This document shows positions 1-9,231 of a stretch of DNA of 64,000 nt, in pieces. The stretch covers positions 62,001-126,000 of the forward strand of contig JAPWAE010000001.1 of the NCBI GenBank assembly GCA_041432705.1, read 5' to 3'. Source of the DNA: Pauljensenia sp018375675 (GTDB lineage: Bacteria; Actinomycetota; Actinomycetes; Actinomycetales; Actinomycetaceae). A program made the translations under genes and the position numbers. The stretch's first letter is position 1. Each line of letters starts with the position of its first letter. The notes below the pieces were generated by a model, which saw only the letters and a program-made list of their open reading frames with translations, was not told the DNA's origin and made no database searches.

Positions 1-239
1 AGCTCCTCGCCATCGTCGTCGGCGGCCTCTTCGTCGCTGTCGTCCTGTCCGACGTCATCCAGATCGGTGTCTTTAAGGCCACCGGCAAGCGCGTCTTCCG
101 CATGGCACCGCTGCACCACCACTTCGAGCTGCTCGGGTGGAAGGAAGTGACGATCGTGATCCGCTTCTGGCTGATCGCCGCGATCATCGCGGTGGCCGGC
201 GCGGGCATCTTCTACGCGGAGTGGGTGTCCCTTCGATGA
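1..239 (+). CDS. mraY: Phospho-N-acetylmuramoyl-pentapeptide transferase, C-terminal part
   Basis: Partial gene, cut by the left edge; about 78 codons remain, reading in frame from base 3. MraY is the integral membrane enzyme that moves phospho-MurNAc-pentapeptide onto undecaprenyl phosphate to make lipid I. The fragment shows the family's last cytoplasmic loop with MAPLHHHFELLGW, the conserved histidine-rich motif, followed by the final membrane helix. Its TGA overlaps the murD ATG (ATGA), so the two are translationally coupled in the division/cell-wall cluster. The identification rests on the HHH motif and on its position directly before murD. Confidence 0.93.
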   Translation, partial: LLAIVVGGLFVAVVLSDVIQIGVFKATGKRVFRMAPLHHHFELLGWKEVTIVIRFWLIAAIIAVAGAGIFYAEWVSLR

Positions 240-1681
240 GCCGTTTCGCTGCTGTCGTTGGCTGGGGTAAGTCCGGGCAGGGCGCTGCTGGCGCGCTGCT
301 CGCGCGCGACTGGCAGGTGCGTGCCTTCGACGCGCGCGGGGGACAGTCCCTGTTCTTCGAAGATGTCGCCGGCGTCGATGTTCACGTCGACGATAACCCC
401 GAGACCCTTGCAGAAGCGATCGTCGAGGCCAGCCCCGACCTCGTCGTCGTGTCTCCTGGCATTCCCGCACACCACCCGGTCTTCTCGGCCTGCGAGGCCG
501 CCAGCATCGAGGTGTGGGGTGAGGTTGAACTTGCTTGGCGTCTGCAGGAGGAAGGCCCGCACGCGGGTCGCCCGTGGCTGGTCGTGACCGGCACGAACGG
601 CAAGACGACGACGGTTGGCATGCTCGGCGAGATCCTGAGCTGCGCGGGTGCCAAGGCCGAGGAGGTCGGCAATATCGGTACGCCGATTACGCGGGCGATT
701 GACTCCGACGCCGAAGTGTTTGCGGTGGAACTGTCCAGTTTCCAGCTGCACACGGCACGGACGGTCTCGCCCCTGGCGTCGATCTGCCTCAACGTGGATG
801 CCGATCATCTCGACTGGCACGGCAGCGTGGAGGCGTACGCTGCCGATAAGGCGCGCGTCTACGAGAACACGATCCGCGCATGCGTCTACCCCGCGTCCGA
901 TCGACGTGTGGAGCAGATGGTGGAGAACGCCGACGTCGTGGAGGGGGCTCGCGCGATCGGGCTGACCCTCGGCTCGCCGAGTGTCTCTCAGTTCGGCATC
1001 GTCGAGGGCCTGCTGGTCGACCGCGCATTCGTGGAGGACCGCGCGCGTCACGCTACCGCCCTCGCGCACATTTCTGACTTGTCGGGGGCGTACGGCCCCC
1101 ACCCGTCCGCCGCAGTCGTGTCGGACGCCCTGGCTGCCGCGGCCCTCGCCCGCGCCTACGGCGTTGAGCCCGAGGCCGTCGAGGCGGGTCTGCGCGCGTT
1201 CCGACCGGCCGGACACCGTCGCGCGATCATCGCCGACGCCGCGGACCTGACCTGGGTGGACGATTCGAAGGCGACGAATGCGCACGCGGCGCGCGCCTCT
1301 CTCGCTGGACTGCCGCCACGCAGTGCGATCTGGATCGTCGGTGGTGACGCGAAGGGACAGGACTTCACGGAACTGATCCGCCAGGTCGAGCCGACGCTGC
1401 GCGGTGTCGTCGTTATCGGCGAGGACCGCGCGCCTCTCGTGAAAGCGCTGCAGGCAGGTGCGCCAGACGTTCCCCGTGTCGAGGTCGACGGCCACGAGGA
1501 CTGGATGTTCTCGGTTGTCAACGAGGCCGTGGCACTGTCCATGCCGGGCGACACCGTCGTGCTTGCCCCGGCCTGCGCGTCGTGGGATCAGTTCGATAAC
1601 TACGGCCAGCGTGGCGACGCGTTTGCCGATGCCGTGTCGCGCCTGGCGGCCCAGTGGGGGAGCACCGGTGGCGACGAATAA
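236..1681 (+). CDS. murD: UDP-N-acetylmuramoylalanine--D-glutamate ligase
   Basis: Cytoplasmic ATP-dependent Mur ligase that adds D-Glu to UDP-MurNAc-L-Ala. The 481-residue product has an N-terminal Rossmann-like UDP-binding domain (VVGWGKSGQG near residues 7-16), the ATP P-loop GTNGKTTT at 119-126, and a C-terminal ligase domain with DDSKATN. The length is usual for the family. The ATG at 236 was chosen because it overlaps the mraY stop; a longer reading back to 137 would lie inside mraY. It lies second in the series mraY-murD-ftsW-murG-murC-ftsQ-ftsZ. Confidence 0.97.
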   Translation: MSRFAAVVGWGKSGQGAAGALLARDWQVRAFDARGGQSLFFEDVAGVDVHVDDNPETLAEAIVEASPDLVVVSPGIPAHHPVFSACEAASIEVWGEVELAWRLQEEGPHAGRPWLVVTGTNGKTTTVGMLGEILSCAGAKAEEVGNIGTPITRAIDSDAEVFAVELSSFQLHTARTVSPLASICLNVDADHLDWHGSVEAYAADKARVYENTIRACVYPASDRRVEQMVENADVVEGARAIGLTLGSPSVSQFGIVEGLLVDRAFVEDRARHATALAHISDLSGAYGPHPSAAVVSDALAAAALARAYGVEPEAVEAGLRAFRPAGHRRAIIADAADLTWVDDSKATNAHAARASLAGLPPRSAIWIVGGDAKGQDFTELIRQVEPTLRGVVVIGEDRAPLVKALQAGAPDVPRVEVDGHEDWMFSVVNEAVALSMPGDTVVLAPACASWDQFDNYGQRGDAFADAVSRLAAQWGSTGGDE

Positions 1682-2924
1682 GCGTGGCTGGCACATCCCG
1701 ACGATCACGCTGCCTCGCATCCGATTCGGGTCGGGACAGGAACACAAGGATGATCCGGCGACGACGTACTACCTCGTCGTTCTGCCGGCCCTCCTGCTGT
1801 CGGTGTTCGGCCTCATCATGGGCTTTTCGGCGCAGACCGTGACGGCGATTGCGCAGGGGGAGAACCCCTATACGGCGTACGCTCGCCCGCTGATCATCAT
1901 CCTCGTGTCGCTCGTGATCGCGACGATCGTCCTTCTCGTGCCTCAGCGGTGGCTGATGCACCTGGCCCCCGTCATGTTCGTGGGCGCGCTTGGTTTCCAA
2001 TCCCTGGTCCTCAGTCCTTTGGGACGCTCGGAGGGCGGTAACGCGAACTGGGTCAAGGTGGGGCCGATCATGGCCCAGCCCTCCGAGTTTCTCAAGCTCG
2101 CGCTCATTGTGTTCCTGGGTTTCATGGTCTCGAAGTCGGCGTCGAAGCGCGGCGATTGGAAGGCGATGAGTCTGGCCGTCGGCGCGCCGATCCTGACGGC
2201 GCTCGGCGCGGTCATGCTGGGCCGAGATATGGGCACCGCGATGGTCGTGGCCGTTGGCGCGCTAGGAGCGATGTGGGTGGCCGGTCTGCCCAAGCGCTGG
2301 TTCGGTGGCCTCGTTGTGCTCGCCGTCCCGACGATGGTGCTGCTGGTGTTGTCGAACCCGACGCGTATCCGCCGTATTCTGGCGATTCTCCCGGGCACCT
2401 CGAAAGGGCCGGACGAGTCCGCTCCCGAACAGATCGACCACTCGCTGTGGGCGCTGGGCTCGGGTGGCCTGACCGGCCTCGGGCCGGGGGCCTCTCGCGA
2501 GAAGTGGAACTACCTGCAGGCTGCGCACACGGACTTCATTTTTGCGATCGTCGGTGAGGAATTTGGCCTGCTCGGCGCCCTCGGCGTGCTGTTGTGCCTG
2601 GGCCTGCTGATCTGGGGCATGTTCCGCGTGGCGCGCGAATCTTCGGATCTGTTCGTGACGATCGTGTCCTCGGGCGTGGCCTCGTGGATCGGCATCCAGA
2701 CGGTCATCAACGTCCTGTCCGTGACGGGACTGGGACCGGTCATCGGCGTGCCTCTGCCGCTCGTGTCATACGGTGGTTCGTCGTTCCTGTTTACGATCAC
2801 CGCGATCGCCGTCGTTGCATCGTTTGCTCGAGCACGTGCGGGAATTTGGATGATCGGCCGCCCCGACGAGGCCTCGGCTGGGCGTGATCCCCGCCTCGCT
2901 CCTCGCCGTCGCTCGGCGCGCTAA
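1668..2924 (+). CDS. ftsW: SEDS peptidoglycan glycosyltransferase / division protein FtsW
   Basis: Polytopic membrane protein of the SEDS family that polymerises septal peptidoglycan together with a class B PBP. The product has 418 residues from a GTG at 1668 that overlaps the end of murD by 14 bases. It has about ten hydrophobic segments and the conserved blocks NWVKVGPIMAQPSEFLKLA, TDFIFAIVGEEFGLLG and the C-terminal SYGGSSFLFT. A short basic C-terminal tail follows the last helix. Its position between murD and murG supports FtsW rather than RodA. Confidence 0.95.
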   Translation: MATNKRGWHIPTITLPRIRFGSGQEHKDDPATTYYLVVLPALLLSVFGLIMGFSAQTVTAIAQGENPYTAYARPLIIILVSLVIATIVLLVPQRWLMHLAPVMFVGALGFQSLVLSPLGRSEGGNANWVKVGPIMAQPSEFLKLALIVFLGFMVSKSASKRGDWKAMSLAVGAPILTALGAVMLGRDMGTAMVVAVGALGAMWVAGLPKRWFGGLVVLAVPTMVLLVLSNPTRIRRILAILPGTSKGPDESAPEQIDHSLWALGSGGLTGLGPGASREKWNYLQAAHTDFIFAIVGEEFGLLGALGVLLCLGLLIWGMFRVARESSDLFVTIVSSGVASWIGIQTVINVLSVTGLGPVIGVPLPLVSYGGSSFLFTITAIAVVASFARARAGIWMIGRPDEASAGRDPRLAPRRRSAR

Positions 2925-2960
2925 GACGCCTGCGGCACCTGGTGGCCTGCGCGGCTCGCT

Positions 2961-2990
2961 ACACTGGTGTCACGCACACGCGTAAAGGAG
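2961..2990 (+). promoter_or_regulatory. -10-like box and strong SD ahead of murG
   Basis: The 72-base gap between ftsW and murG holds a TACACT hexamer at 2961-2966 and an AAAGGAG ribosome binding site at 2984-2990, seven bases before the ATG at 2997. No convincing -35 hexamer is seen. The SD decides for the ATG at 2997 over an upstream in-frame GTG at 2967. Confidence 0.4.
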
Positions 2991-2996
2991 ACGCAT

Positions 2997-4121
2997 ATGG
3001 TCAAGGTTGTGATGGCTGGCGGCGGCACCGCCGGTCACGTGAATCCTCTGCTGGCGACGGCGGCGCAGCTGCGCGAGAGTGGCGCTGAGGTTGTTGTCCT
3101 GGGGACGAAGGCTGGTTTGGAGGCGGATCTAGTTCCCGCCGCAGGATTCCCGCTCGTGGAGATTCCCCGCGTTCCTTTGCCGAGGCGTCCCTCCCTGGCG
3201 TTCTTCACTCTTCCCGGTCGTTTCGCGGACGCCGTCAAGCGTTGCGCCCAGGCCCTGGAGGGCGCGGACGTTCTCGTCGGTTTTGGCGGCTACGTGTCGA
3301 CGCCCGCGTACATCGCGGCCAAGCGCGCGGGTGTGCCGATCGTCATCCACGAGCAGAATGCGCGCCCCGGCCTGGCGAACAAGGTGGGTGCGCGCAATGC
3401 GAAGGTTGTTGCTCTGACGTTCCCCTCCTCGCCGCTGAAGGCGCGCAACGGCCACACGGTCGTGACGGGCCTGCCGCTGCGTGCGGCGATCGCTGAGCTT
3501 GCGGACCGCCGCGCAGATGCTGAGGGCGCTGCCCGGGCGCGCCGCGAGGCGGCCGAGCGTCTCGGCGTCAATCCGGATGCGCCGACGCTGCTGGTGACGG
3601 GTGGCTCCCTGGGGGCTCTGCACGTCAACGAGTCGATGACGGGGGCGGCGGACGCGCTGCCGGAAGGCGCGCAGGTCGTGCACCTGACGGGCCGAGGCAA
3701 GGACGAGGCGGTGCGTGCAGCCGTTGAGGCCGCCGGAGTTTCGGACCGCTGGCACGTGATCGACTACCTGACGACGATGGAGGACGCGTTGGCCGTCGCG
3801 GACCTCGTCGTGTGTCGCTCGGGTGCGGGAACTGTGGCCGAGATGGAGGCCCTGGGCCTGCCCTGCATCTACGTGCCGCTGCCGATCGGCAACGGTGAGC
3901 AGCGCCTGAACGCGGCGGACCACGTGGCCGCCGGTGGCGCCCAGCTTATCGACGACAAGGATTTCACGGCTGACTTTGTGCGCCGCAATGTGTTCCCTCT
4001 GCTGGGCTCGGCCCGCCTGGAGGACATGGCTGCTGCCTCGCAGTCGTTGGGTCGCGCGGGAGCTGCCCGTGCGCTGGCAGATCTGGCTCTGGAACAGGTG
4101 AAGGAGGCCGGCCATGAGTGA
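2997..4121 (+). CDS. murG: UDP-GlcNAc:lipid I N-acetylglucosaminyltransferase MurG
   Basis: Membrane-associated GT28 glycosyltransferase that turns lipid I into lipid II. The 374-residue product shows the N-terminal glycine-rich loop GGGTAGHVNPLL at about residues 7-18, HEQNARPGLAN in the acceptor domain, and the nucleotide-sugar binding block CRSGAGTVAEMEALGLP in the C-terminal domain. The usual second glycine loop GGSQGA reads GGSLGA here, a mild variant. The start is set by AAAGGAG before ATG 2997. The 3' end overlaps murC by eight bases. Confidence 0.96.
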   Translation: MVKVVMAGGGTAGHVNPLLATAAQLRESGAEVVVLGTKAGLEADLVPAAGFPLVEIPRVPLPRRPSLAFFTLPGRFADAVKRCAQALEGADVLVGFGGYVSTPAYIAAKRAGVPIVIHEQNARPGLANKVGARNAKVVALTFPSSPLKARNGHTVVTGLPLRAAIAELADRRADAEGAARARREAAERLGVNPDAPTLLVTGGSLGALHVNESMTGAADALPEGAQVVHLTGRGKDEAVRAAVEAAGVSDRWHVIDYLTTMEDALAVADLVVCRSGAGTVAEMEALGLPCIYVPLPIGNGEQRLNAADHVAAGGAQLIDDKDFTADFVRRNVFPLLGSARLEDMAAASQSLGRAGAARALADLALEQVKEAGHE

Positions 4122-5505
4122 GCCGACGCTGCAGGATCGTTTCCATCTGATTGGTATCGGCGGCGCGGGCATGAGCGTCGTCGCGGAGCTGCTGGCTTCG
4201 CGGGGCGCCACGGTCGAAGGCTCTGACCGCGAGGAGTCTGCCGTTCTCGAGCACCTGCGCTCGGTGGGCATTCGCGCTTTCGTCGGGCATGAGGCCTCGC
4301 ACGTGGATCCGAGCGCCGTGGTTGTGGTTTCGACTGCGATCCGCGAGGATAATCCGGAGCTGGCTATTGCACGCGAGCGCGGACAGCGCGTCATTCACCG
4401 CTCGCAGGCTCTCGCTCTTGCGGCGTCGGGCATGCGTTTCGTCGGCGTCGCCGGCGCGCACGGGAAGACGACGACGTCGGGTATGCTCGCGATCGGCCTG
4501 TCGGCCTGCGGGCTGGACCCGTCGGTGGCCGTCGGTGGTGTGCTGCCCCAGCTGGGCACCGGCGCGCACCTGGGTGGCGGGGACGTGTTCGTTGCCGAGG
4601 CCGACGAGTCGGACGGCTCGTTCCTGAATTACACCCCGGCGATCGAGATCGTCACCAACGTCGAGCCCGATCACCTGGATCGGTACCACTCCCGCGAGGA
4701 GTTTGAGGAGATTTTCGTCGAGTTTGCGCGCCGCATGGTCCCCGGGGGCCTGCTGGTGACCTGCGCTGAGGACGAGGGCGCTGTTCGGCTGGCGCAATCG
4801 GCGCGCGCCGAAGGGCTGCGAGTCGTTACCTACGGTCGCGTCGAGCGTTCGCTGTGCGCCCCCGACGTGGTGATCGCGGACGTGAGCGTGGAGGCTCACG
4901 GGGCTCGCGCGTCGCTCACGTGGGGTGAACACAGCGCGTCGCTGGCGCTGAGCGTGCCGGGCGAGCACAACGTGCTCAATGCGGCTGCCGCGTGGGTGGC
5001 GGGCATCGAATGTGGGCTGGAGCCGCAGACGATCGCCGACGGGCTGGGAGAGTTCACCGGCGCGGCGCGTCGCTTCGAGGCGCGCGGCCAGGTTGGTTCG
5101 CGTCGCCTGTTCGATGACTATGCCCACCACCCGACGGAGGTGGAGGCCGCGATCCGCGAGGCGCACGTCGTGGCGGGCGAGGGCGATGTGAGCGTCGTGT
5201 TCCAGCCGCACCTGTACTCGCGCACGCGTATCTTCGCGGAGCGTTTCGCCCAGGCACTGTCGGGCGCGGACCACGTCGTGCTCGCGGGCATCTACGGCGC
5301 CCGTGAGGATCCCGAGCCGGGAGTCGACTCGGCCCTCATTTCGTCGCGCGTCGAGGGGGCGTCCTACGTTGAGGACATGCACGAGGCTGCTCGCCTGGCC
5401 GCTTCGCTGACCCCCGAGGGTGGCGTGTGCCTGACGATGGGTGCTGGTTCGATCACTCACTGTGCGTCCGATGTTCTCGATGAGTGGAAGCGGATGGAGG
5501 CATGA
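4114..5505 (+). CDS. murC: UDP-N-acetylmuramate--L-alanine ligase
   Basis: First Mur ligase of the pathway; it adds L-Ala to UDP-MurNAc in the cytoplasm with ATP. The product has 463 residues. The N-terminal domain begins with HLIGIGGAGMS (GxGGxGM, 11-21), the ATP loop GAHGKTTT lies at 114-121, and the central block EADESDGSFLNY is typical of MurC. The ligase domain includes DDYAHHPTEV. It overlaps murG upstream, and its TGA overlaps the ftsQ ATG. As is common in actinobacteria, no ddl gene follows. Confidence 0.97.
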   Translation: MSEPTLQDRFHLIGIGGAGMSVVAELLASRGATVEGSDREESAVLEHLRSVGIRAFVGHEASHVDPSAVVVVSTAIREDNPELAIARERGQRVIHRSQALALAASGMRFVGVAGAHGKTTTSGMLAIGLSACGLDPSVAVGGVLPQLGTGAHLGGGDVFVAEADESDGSFLNYTPAIEIVTNVEPDHLDRYHSREEFEEIFVEFARRMVPGGLLVTCAEDEGAVRLAQSARAEGLRVVTYGRVERSLCAPDVVIADVSVEAHGARASLTWGEHSASLALSVPGEHNVLNAAAAWVAGIECGLEPQTIADGLGEFTGAARRFEARGQVGSRRLFDDYAHHPTEVEAAIREAHVVAGEGDVSVVFQPHLYSRTRIFAERFAQALSGADHVVLAGIYGAREDPEPGVDSALISSRVEGASYVEDMHEAARLAASLTPEGGVCLTMGAGSITHCASDVLDEWKRMEA

Positions 5506-6452
5506 GGCCACCGTCGCCGAGGCGCCCGGGAGGAGCACGCTCCCCCGAGGAAGAGCCGTCGCGCGTAGAGGAAGCCGCCTCGTCTTTTGATGAGATCGTC
5601 TCCCCGTCTGCGGACGAGGAAGCACAGGAGCCGAAGCGTCGTTCCGCCTCGCTCACGCAGCGCCGCCGCGCGCGCATGACCGTGGATCGTCCTATGCCCG
5701 TCGCCGATGCCGCGTCCCTGCTGGGCGGCGAGGAGGCGACGGATCTGGGGGACCGCCTGCGTGAGCGCACCCGCGCGCGTCGTATCCTCCTCGCTCGTCG
5801 TATCGCGCTCACATTTGTGACGCTGGCGCTCGCAGCGGGAGGCGTGTGGGTCGCCTTCTTCTCGCCCGTTTTCGCGTTCTCGTCGTCCGCGGTTGTCGTT
5901 TCGGGCGAGGATGGCACGCTGGTGACGGCCGATTCCGTGCGCTCGTCAATCGCTTCCTTCGAGGGGGTTCCGCTCACGCGTCTCAACACGCAGGCGGTGG
6001 CTCGCGCGGTGGAGTCGAACGTGGCGGTGCGCTCGGCGAGCGTGTCGCGTCGATGGCCGACGAGCCTGCGCGTGTCGGTGACGATGCGGACGGGAATGGC
6101 TGTGGAGGCCGCGTCGGGTGGCTACTGGTTGGTGGACGATCAGGGCATTGCCTTCCAACAGGTGCCGTCGGCGGGGGAATATCCGCTCGCGACGCTGCCG
6201 GAGGACCGGGCGACCGGTGCGGCAGATATTGCCTCCGTGCTGGGGGCGCTGGACGAGGCGACGCGCGCTCAGGTGTCGGCCGTGACGTCGACGGGAACTC
6301 AGGTGAACTTCACGCTGCGCGGCGGTCAGACCGTCAAGTGGGGAACCCGCGGAGATGCGCCGCAAAAGGCGCGGGTGTTGGCCACTTTACTGGCGAATGT
6401 TCAGGCGAGCACCTACGACGTGTCCTCGCCGAATCACCCTGTGACCAGTTAA
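5502..6452 (+). CDS. ftsQ: Cell division protein FtsQ/DivIB
   Basis: Bitopic division protein, 316 residues. Residues 1-98 form a long charged, disordered cytoplasmic region. A membrane helix spans about 100-120. A POTRA domain follows at roughly 125-195 (FSSSAVVVSGEDGTL onward), then the FtsQ domain to residue 316. It connects the FtsW/FtsI synthase to the divisome through FtsB/FtsL. The ATG at 5502 overlaps the murC stop and follows GGATGGAGG. The cytoplasmic tail is longer than in enteric FtsQ, which is usual for actinobacteria. Confidence 0.93.
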   Translation: MRPPSPRRPGGARSPEEEPSRVEEAASSFDEIVSPSADEEAQEPKRRSASLTQRRRARMTVDRPMPVADAASLLGGEEATDLGDRLRERTRARRILLARRIALTFVTLALAAGGVWVAFFSPVFAFSSSAVVVSGEDGTLVTADSVRSSIASFEGVPLTRLNTQAVARAVESNVAVRSASVSRRWPTSLRVSVTMRTGMAVEAASGGYWLVDDQGIAFQQVPSAGEYPLATLPEDRATGAADIASVLGALDEATRAQVSAVTSTGTQVNFTLRGGQTVKWGTRGDAPQKARVLATLLANVQASTYDVSSPNHPVTS

Positions 6453-6579
6453 GTCTTTTCTTTTGTCCGCGTGTTGGCTTGAAGGAATGCCCGCGGACCC
6501 CTAGGTTCTTTCCGACACGAAGCACGTTAAACATCAACCTTCAACTAGAGGTTGAGGGTCTGATGCAAGGGAGACATCC
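6453..6579 (+). promoter_or_regulatory. ftsQ-ftsZ intergenic leader
   Basis: A 127-base gap between ftsQ and ftsZ, longer than any other junction in this operon, so it probably carries a separate ftsZ promoter. A small inverted repeat CAACCT...AGGTTG (6536-6555) lies about 25 bases before the start codon, and a weak SD (AAGGGAGA) lies at 6568-6575. No clear -35/-10 pair could be fixed by eye. Confidence 0.35.
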
Positions 6580-7833
6580 ATGGCGACACCGCAAAACCAC
6601 CTGGCAGTGATCAAGGTCGTCGGCGTCGGCGGCGGCGGAGTTAACGCCGTGAACCGAATGATCGAGGTCGGCCTCAAGGGCGTTGAGTTCATTGCCGTCA
6701 ACACTGACGCGCAGGCTCTGCTCATGTCCGATGCCGAGACCAAGCTTGACATCGGTCGCGAACTGACGCACGGCCTGGGCGCCGGCGCGGATCCGGCCGT
6801 CGGCCGTAAGGCTGCGGAGGATCACATCGACGAGATCACCGCCGCACTCGAGGGTGCGGACATGGTGTTCGTGACCGCTGGTGAGGGCGGTGGCACCGGT
6901 ACCGGTGCGGCCCCCGTTGTCGCCAAGATCGCCCGCGATGCTGGCGCTCTGACGGTCGGTGTCGTGACCCGTCCCTTCTCGTTCGAGGGCAACCGCCGTG
7001 CGGCTCAGGCTGAGGGTGGCGTGACGACCCTGCGCGAAGAGGTCGACACCCTGATCGTCATCCCGAACGACCGTCTCCTGGAGATCTCCGACGCGAACAT
7101 CTCCGTGCTCGACGCTTTCCGTGCTGCCGACCAGGTGCTCCTTTCGGGTGTCCAGGGCATCACCGAACTGATCACCACCCCCGGCCTCATCAACGTGGAC
7201 TTCAACGACGTCAAGTCGGTCATGAAGGACGCCGGTTCGGCCCTCATGGGTATCGGTGCGGCGACCGGCGAGGATCGCGCACTGCGCGCCGTTGAGAGCG
7301 CCATCTCCTCCCCGCTGCTGGAAGCCTCGATCGACGGCGCCCACGGCGTGCTCATGTTCTTCCAGGGTGGCTCCGATCTCAGCCTGCAAGAGGTCTACAG
7401 CTCCTCGCAGCTCGTGCGCGAGGCAGCCCACCCCGAGGCGAACATCATCTTCGGTAACGTCATCGACGATGCGCTGGGCGATGAGATCCGCGTGACGGTC
7501 ATCGCCGCCGGCTTCGACGAGGCCACGGATACGGCCCTGTCACGCCCGAACGTCTCCCGCGTGTCCGCTCCGGTGGCTCAGCAGCGTCCCGCCGCCCCCG
7601 AGGCCAAGGCTCCGGCCGCCGAGACCACCCGCATCACTCAGCTGTCGACGCGTCGCCCGCAGCACCGCGCCGACGTTGCAGCTCCCGTGCGTGAGGCCGC
7701 TCCGGCACCCGTCGAGACGCCCGCTGCCGCCGAGTACGAGGAGTCCGAGTCCGAGCACTCCTTCGAGGTTCCTCGCGTCTACCCCGAGGCGCCCGAAAAG
7801 GAAGAGCTGGATATTCCTCCCTTCCTGCGCTGA
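6580..7833 (+). CDS. ftsZ: Cell division GTPase FtsZ
   Basis: Tubulin-like GTPase that forms the Z ring. The product has 417 residues: N-terminal VVGVGGGGVNAVNRM at about 13-27, the tubulin signature GGGTGTGAA at 103-111, and the T7-loop region with DVNFNDVKSVM-like residues. A disordered linker (about 320-405) is followed by the C-terminal peptide DIPPFLR at 411-417, which docks partners such as SepF. The gene ends one base into the next start (TGATG). Confidence 0.98.
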   Translation: MATPQNHLAVIKVVGVGGGGVNAVNRMIEVGLKGVEFIAVNTDAQALLMSDAETKLDIGRELTHGLGAGADPAVGRKAAEDHIDEITAALEGADMVFVTAGEGGGTGTGAAPVVAKIARDAGALTVGVVTRPFSFEGNRRAAQAEGGVTTLREEVDTLIVIPNDRLLEISDANISVLDAFRAADQVLLSGVQGITELITTPGLINVDFNDVKSVMKDAGSALMGIGAATGEDRALRAVESAISSPLLEASIDGAHGVLMFFQGGSDLSLQEVYSSSQLVREAAHPEANIIFGNVIDDALGDEIRVTVIAAGFDEATDTALSRPNVSRVSAPVAQQRPAAPEAKAPAAETTRITQLSTRRPQHRADVAAPVREAAPAPVETPAAAEYEESESEHSFEVPRVYPEAPEKEELDIPPFLR

Positions 7834-8591
7834 TGAGTGACAAGCTCTGGGCCGGTGCCCGGGTCCACCTCACCGAGGTGGACCCGGGCACCGGTGCGCT
7901 ATGCGGCAATGTTGGCCTCCATGTGGGCGACCAGGAGCCGCTCGTGCGTGATCGCAGGCGTGCCCTGGCGGCGACGCTCGGACGCGATATCGTCTGGATG
8001 GATCAGACTCATTCGACCCGGGTGGAACTCATCGTTCGAGGCGAGACCGCTCCCACTCTGGCGGCATCCGGAGAGACGCTCGGTAGGCCCTCGACGGGGG
8101 AGTGGGGGCCCGTCGACGCAGACGGCATCATCGTCGATGCCCGCGGCTGGCAGGGAGCTCCTGCCCTCGCTGTGCAGACCGCGGATTGCCTGCCCGTCGT
8201 TTTCTCCGCCGCCTCCGGTCAGATCGTCGCAGCCGTGCATGCGGGTCGGCGCGGCCTGCTCGGGGGGATCCTTGAAAAGACCGTTGAGCGCATCCGCGCC
8301 TTCGACGGTGGCCCGGTCGACGCATTGATCGGCCCGGCGATCTGCGGGCACTGCTACGAGGTGCCCGCCAACATGGCCGATGAGAGTGAAAAGCTCATGC
8401 CCGGCATCCGTTCTGTCACGTCGTGGGATACCCCTGCACTCGACCTGCCCCGCGCTGCAGCCGCGGCCCTGGGAGCCCGGGGCGTGAGAGTGGCCATTGA
8501 TGAGCGCTGCACCCTCGAGGATGCCGACCTCTTCTCGTATCGCGCCGACTCTTCCTGCGGTCGCCAGGCTCTCATCATCGTTCCCGCCTGA
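7833..8591 (+). CDS. pgeF: Laccase-domain purine nucleoside phosphorylase / PgeF (YfiH) family protein
   Basis: 252-residue member of the YfiH/YlmD/PgeF family. Members act as cytoplasmic multi-copper-like purine nucleoside phosphorylases and are also reported to edit peptidoglycan precursors. Family metal-site motifs are present: DQTHS near 50, TADCLPVVF, AAVHAGRRGLLGG, and GPAICGHCYEV (Cys and His ligands). It is coupled to ftsZ by a one-base overlap. In mycobacteria yggS follows this gene; here the 179 bases after it hold no gene. Exact substrate uncertain. Confidence 0.88.
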   Translation: MSDKLWAGARVHLTEVDPGTGALCGNVGLHVGDQEPLVRDRRRALAATLGRDIVWMDQTHSTRVELIVRGETAPTLAASGETLGRPSTGEWGPVDADGIIVDARGWQGAPALAVQTADCLPVVFSAASGQIVAAVHAGRRGLLGGILEKTVERIRAFDGGPVDALIGPAICGHCYEVPANMADESEKLMPGIRSVTSWDTPALDLPRAAAAALGARGVRVAIDERCTLEDADLFSYRADSSCGRQALIIVPA

Positions 8592-8770
8592 CCGGTGCCT
8601 ATGCCTCTGAACGGACCGCGGGTTTGTGACTTTCCCGTGCCATGGTTCGGCGCGGAAACACCTCGTGACGAGGCTCGCCGGCGCGGTCCTTGCGACGCGC
8701 CGAGCGCCCTGCTCGGCGATGCCGCTCGGTAACTGTAGCTTGTGGCTATGCATCGGCTGAAGGAGGAACA

Positions 8771-9223
8771 ATGAGCGAGTCGTTCGGTGCACGCGCACGT
8801 AAGTTCATGGGCTGGTACTCACCGGAGGAGCCCATCGATGAATTCGATGAATTCGACGAGGTGGAAGAGGTAGCTCCCGTGGCCGACATCACTCCCGTGT
8901 CCCGTCCGACCCTGACCAGCATTCGCCGTGACGAGCCGGCCGAGGATCTCACTCGCATCGTGACGATCCACCCCACCGCCTACTCTGACGCCGTCACGAT
9001 CGGTGAGGCGTTCCGCGATGGTACGCCCGTCATCATCAACCTCACCGACATGGGGGAGGAAGAGGCGCGTCGACTGGTTGACTTCGCAGCTGGCCTGACC
9101 TTCGGTCTGCACGGCGTCATCGAGCGCGTCACCAACCGTGTCTTCCTGCTGTCCCCGGCCACGGTCGAGGTTGCGGGCGATAACAACTCCGGCCGTCGCG
9201 GCTCCCTCTACAACCAGGGCTGA
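8771..9223 (+). CDS. sepF: Cell division protein SepF
   Basis: 150-residue cytoplasmic FtsZ partner that anchors the Z ring to the membrane in bacteria lacking FtsA/ZipA. An N-terminal amphipathic segment (ARKFMGWYS) targets the membrane, an acidic linker follows (EFDEFDEVEEV at about 24-34), and the SepF core lies at about 60-140 (TIHPTAYSDAVTIGEAFRDG, VIINLTDM). The start ATG 8771 has an excellent AAGGAGG site at 8760-8766. A longer in-frame reading from 8690 is rejected because it lacks an SD. Confidence 0.95.
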   Translation: MSESFGARARKFMGWYSPEEPIDEFDEFDEVEEVAPVADITPVSRPTLTSIRRDEPAEDLTRIVTIHPTAYSDAVTIGEAFRDGTPVIINLTDMGEEEARRLVDFAAGLTFGLHGVIERVTNRVFLLSPATVEVAGDNNSGRRGSLYNQG

Positions 9224-9231
9224 GGTTGCTC

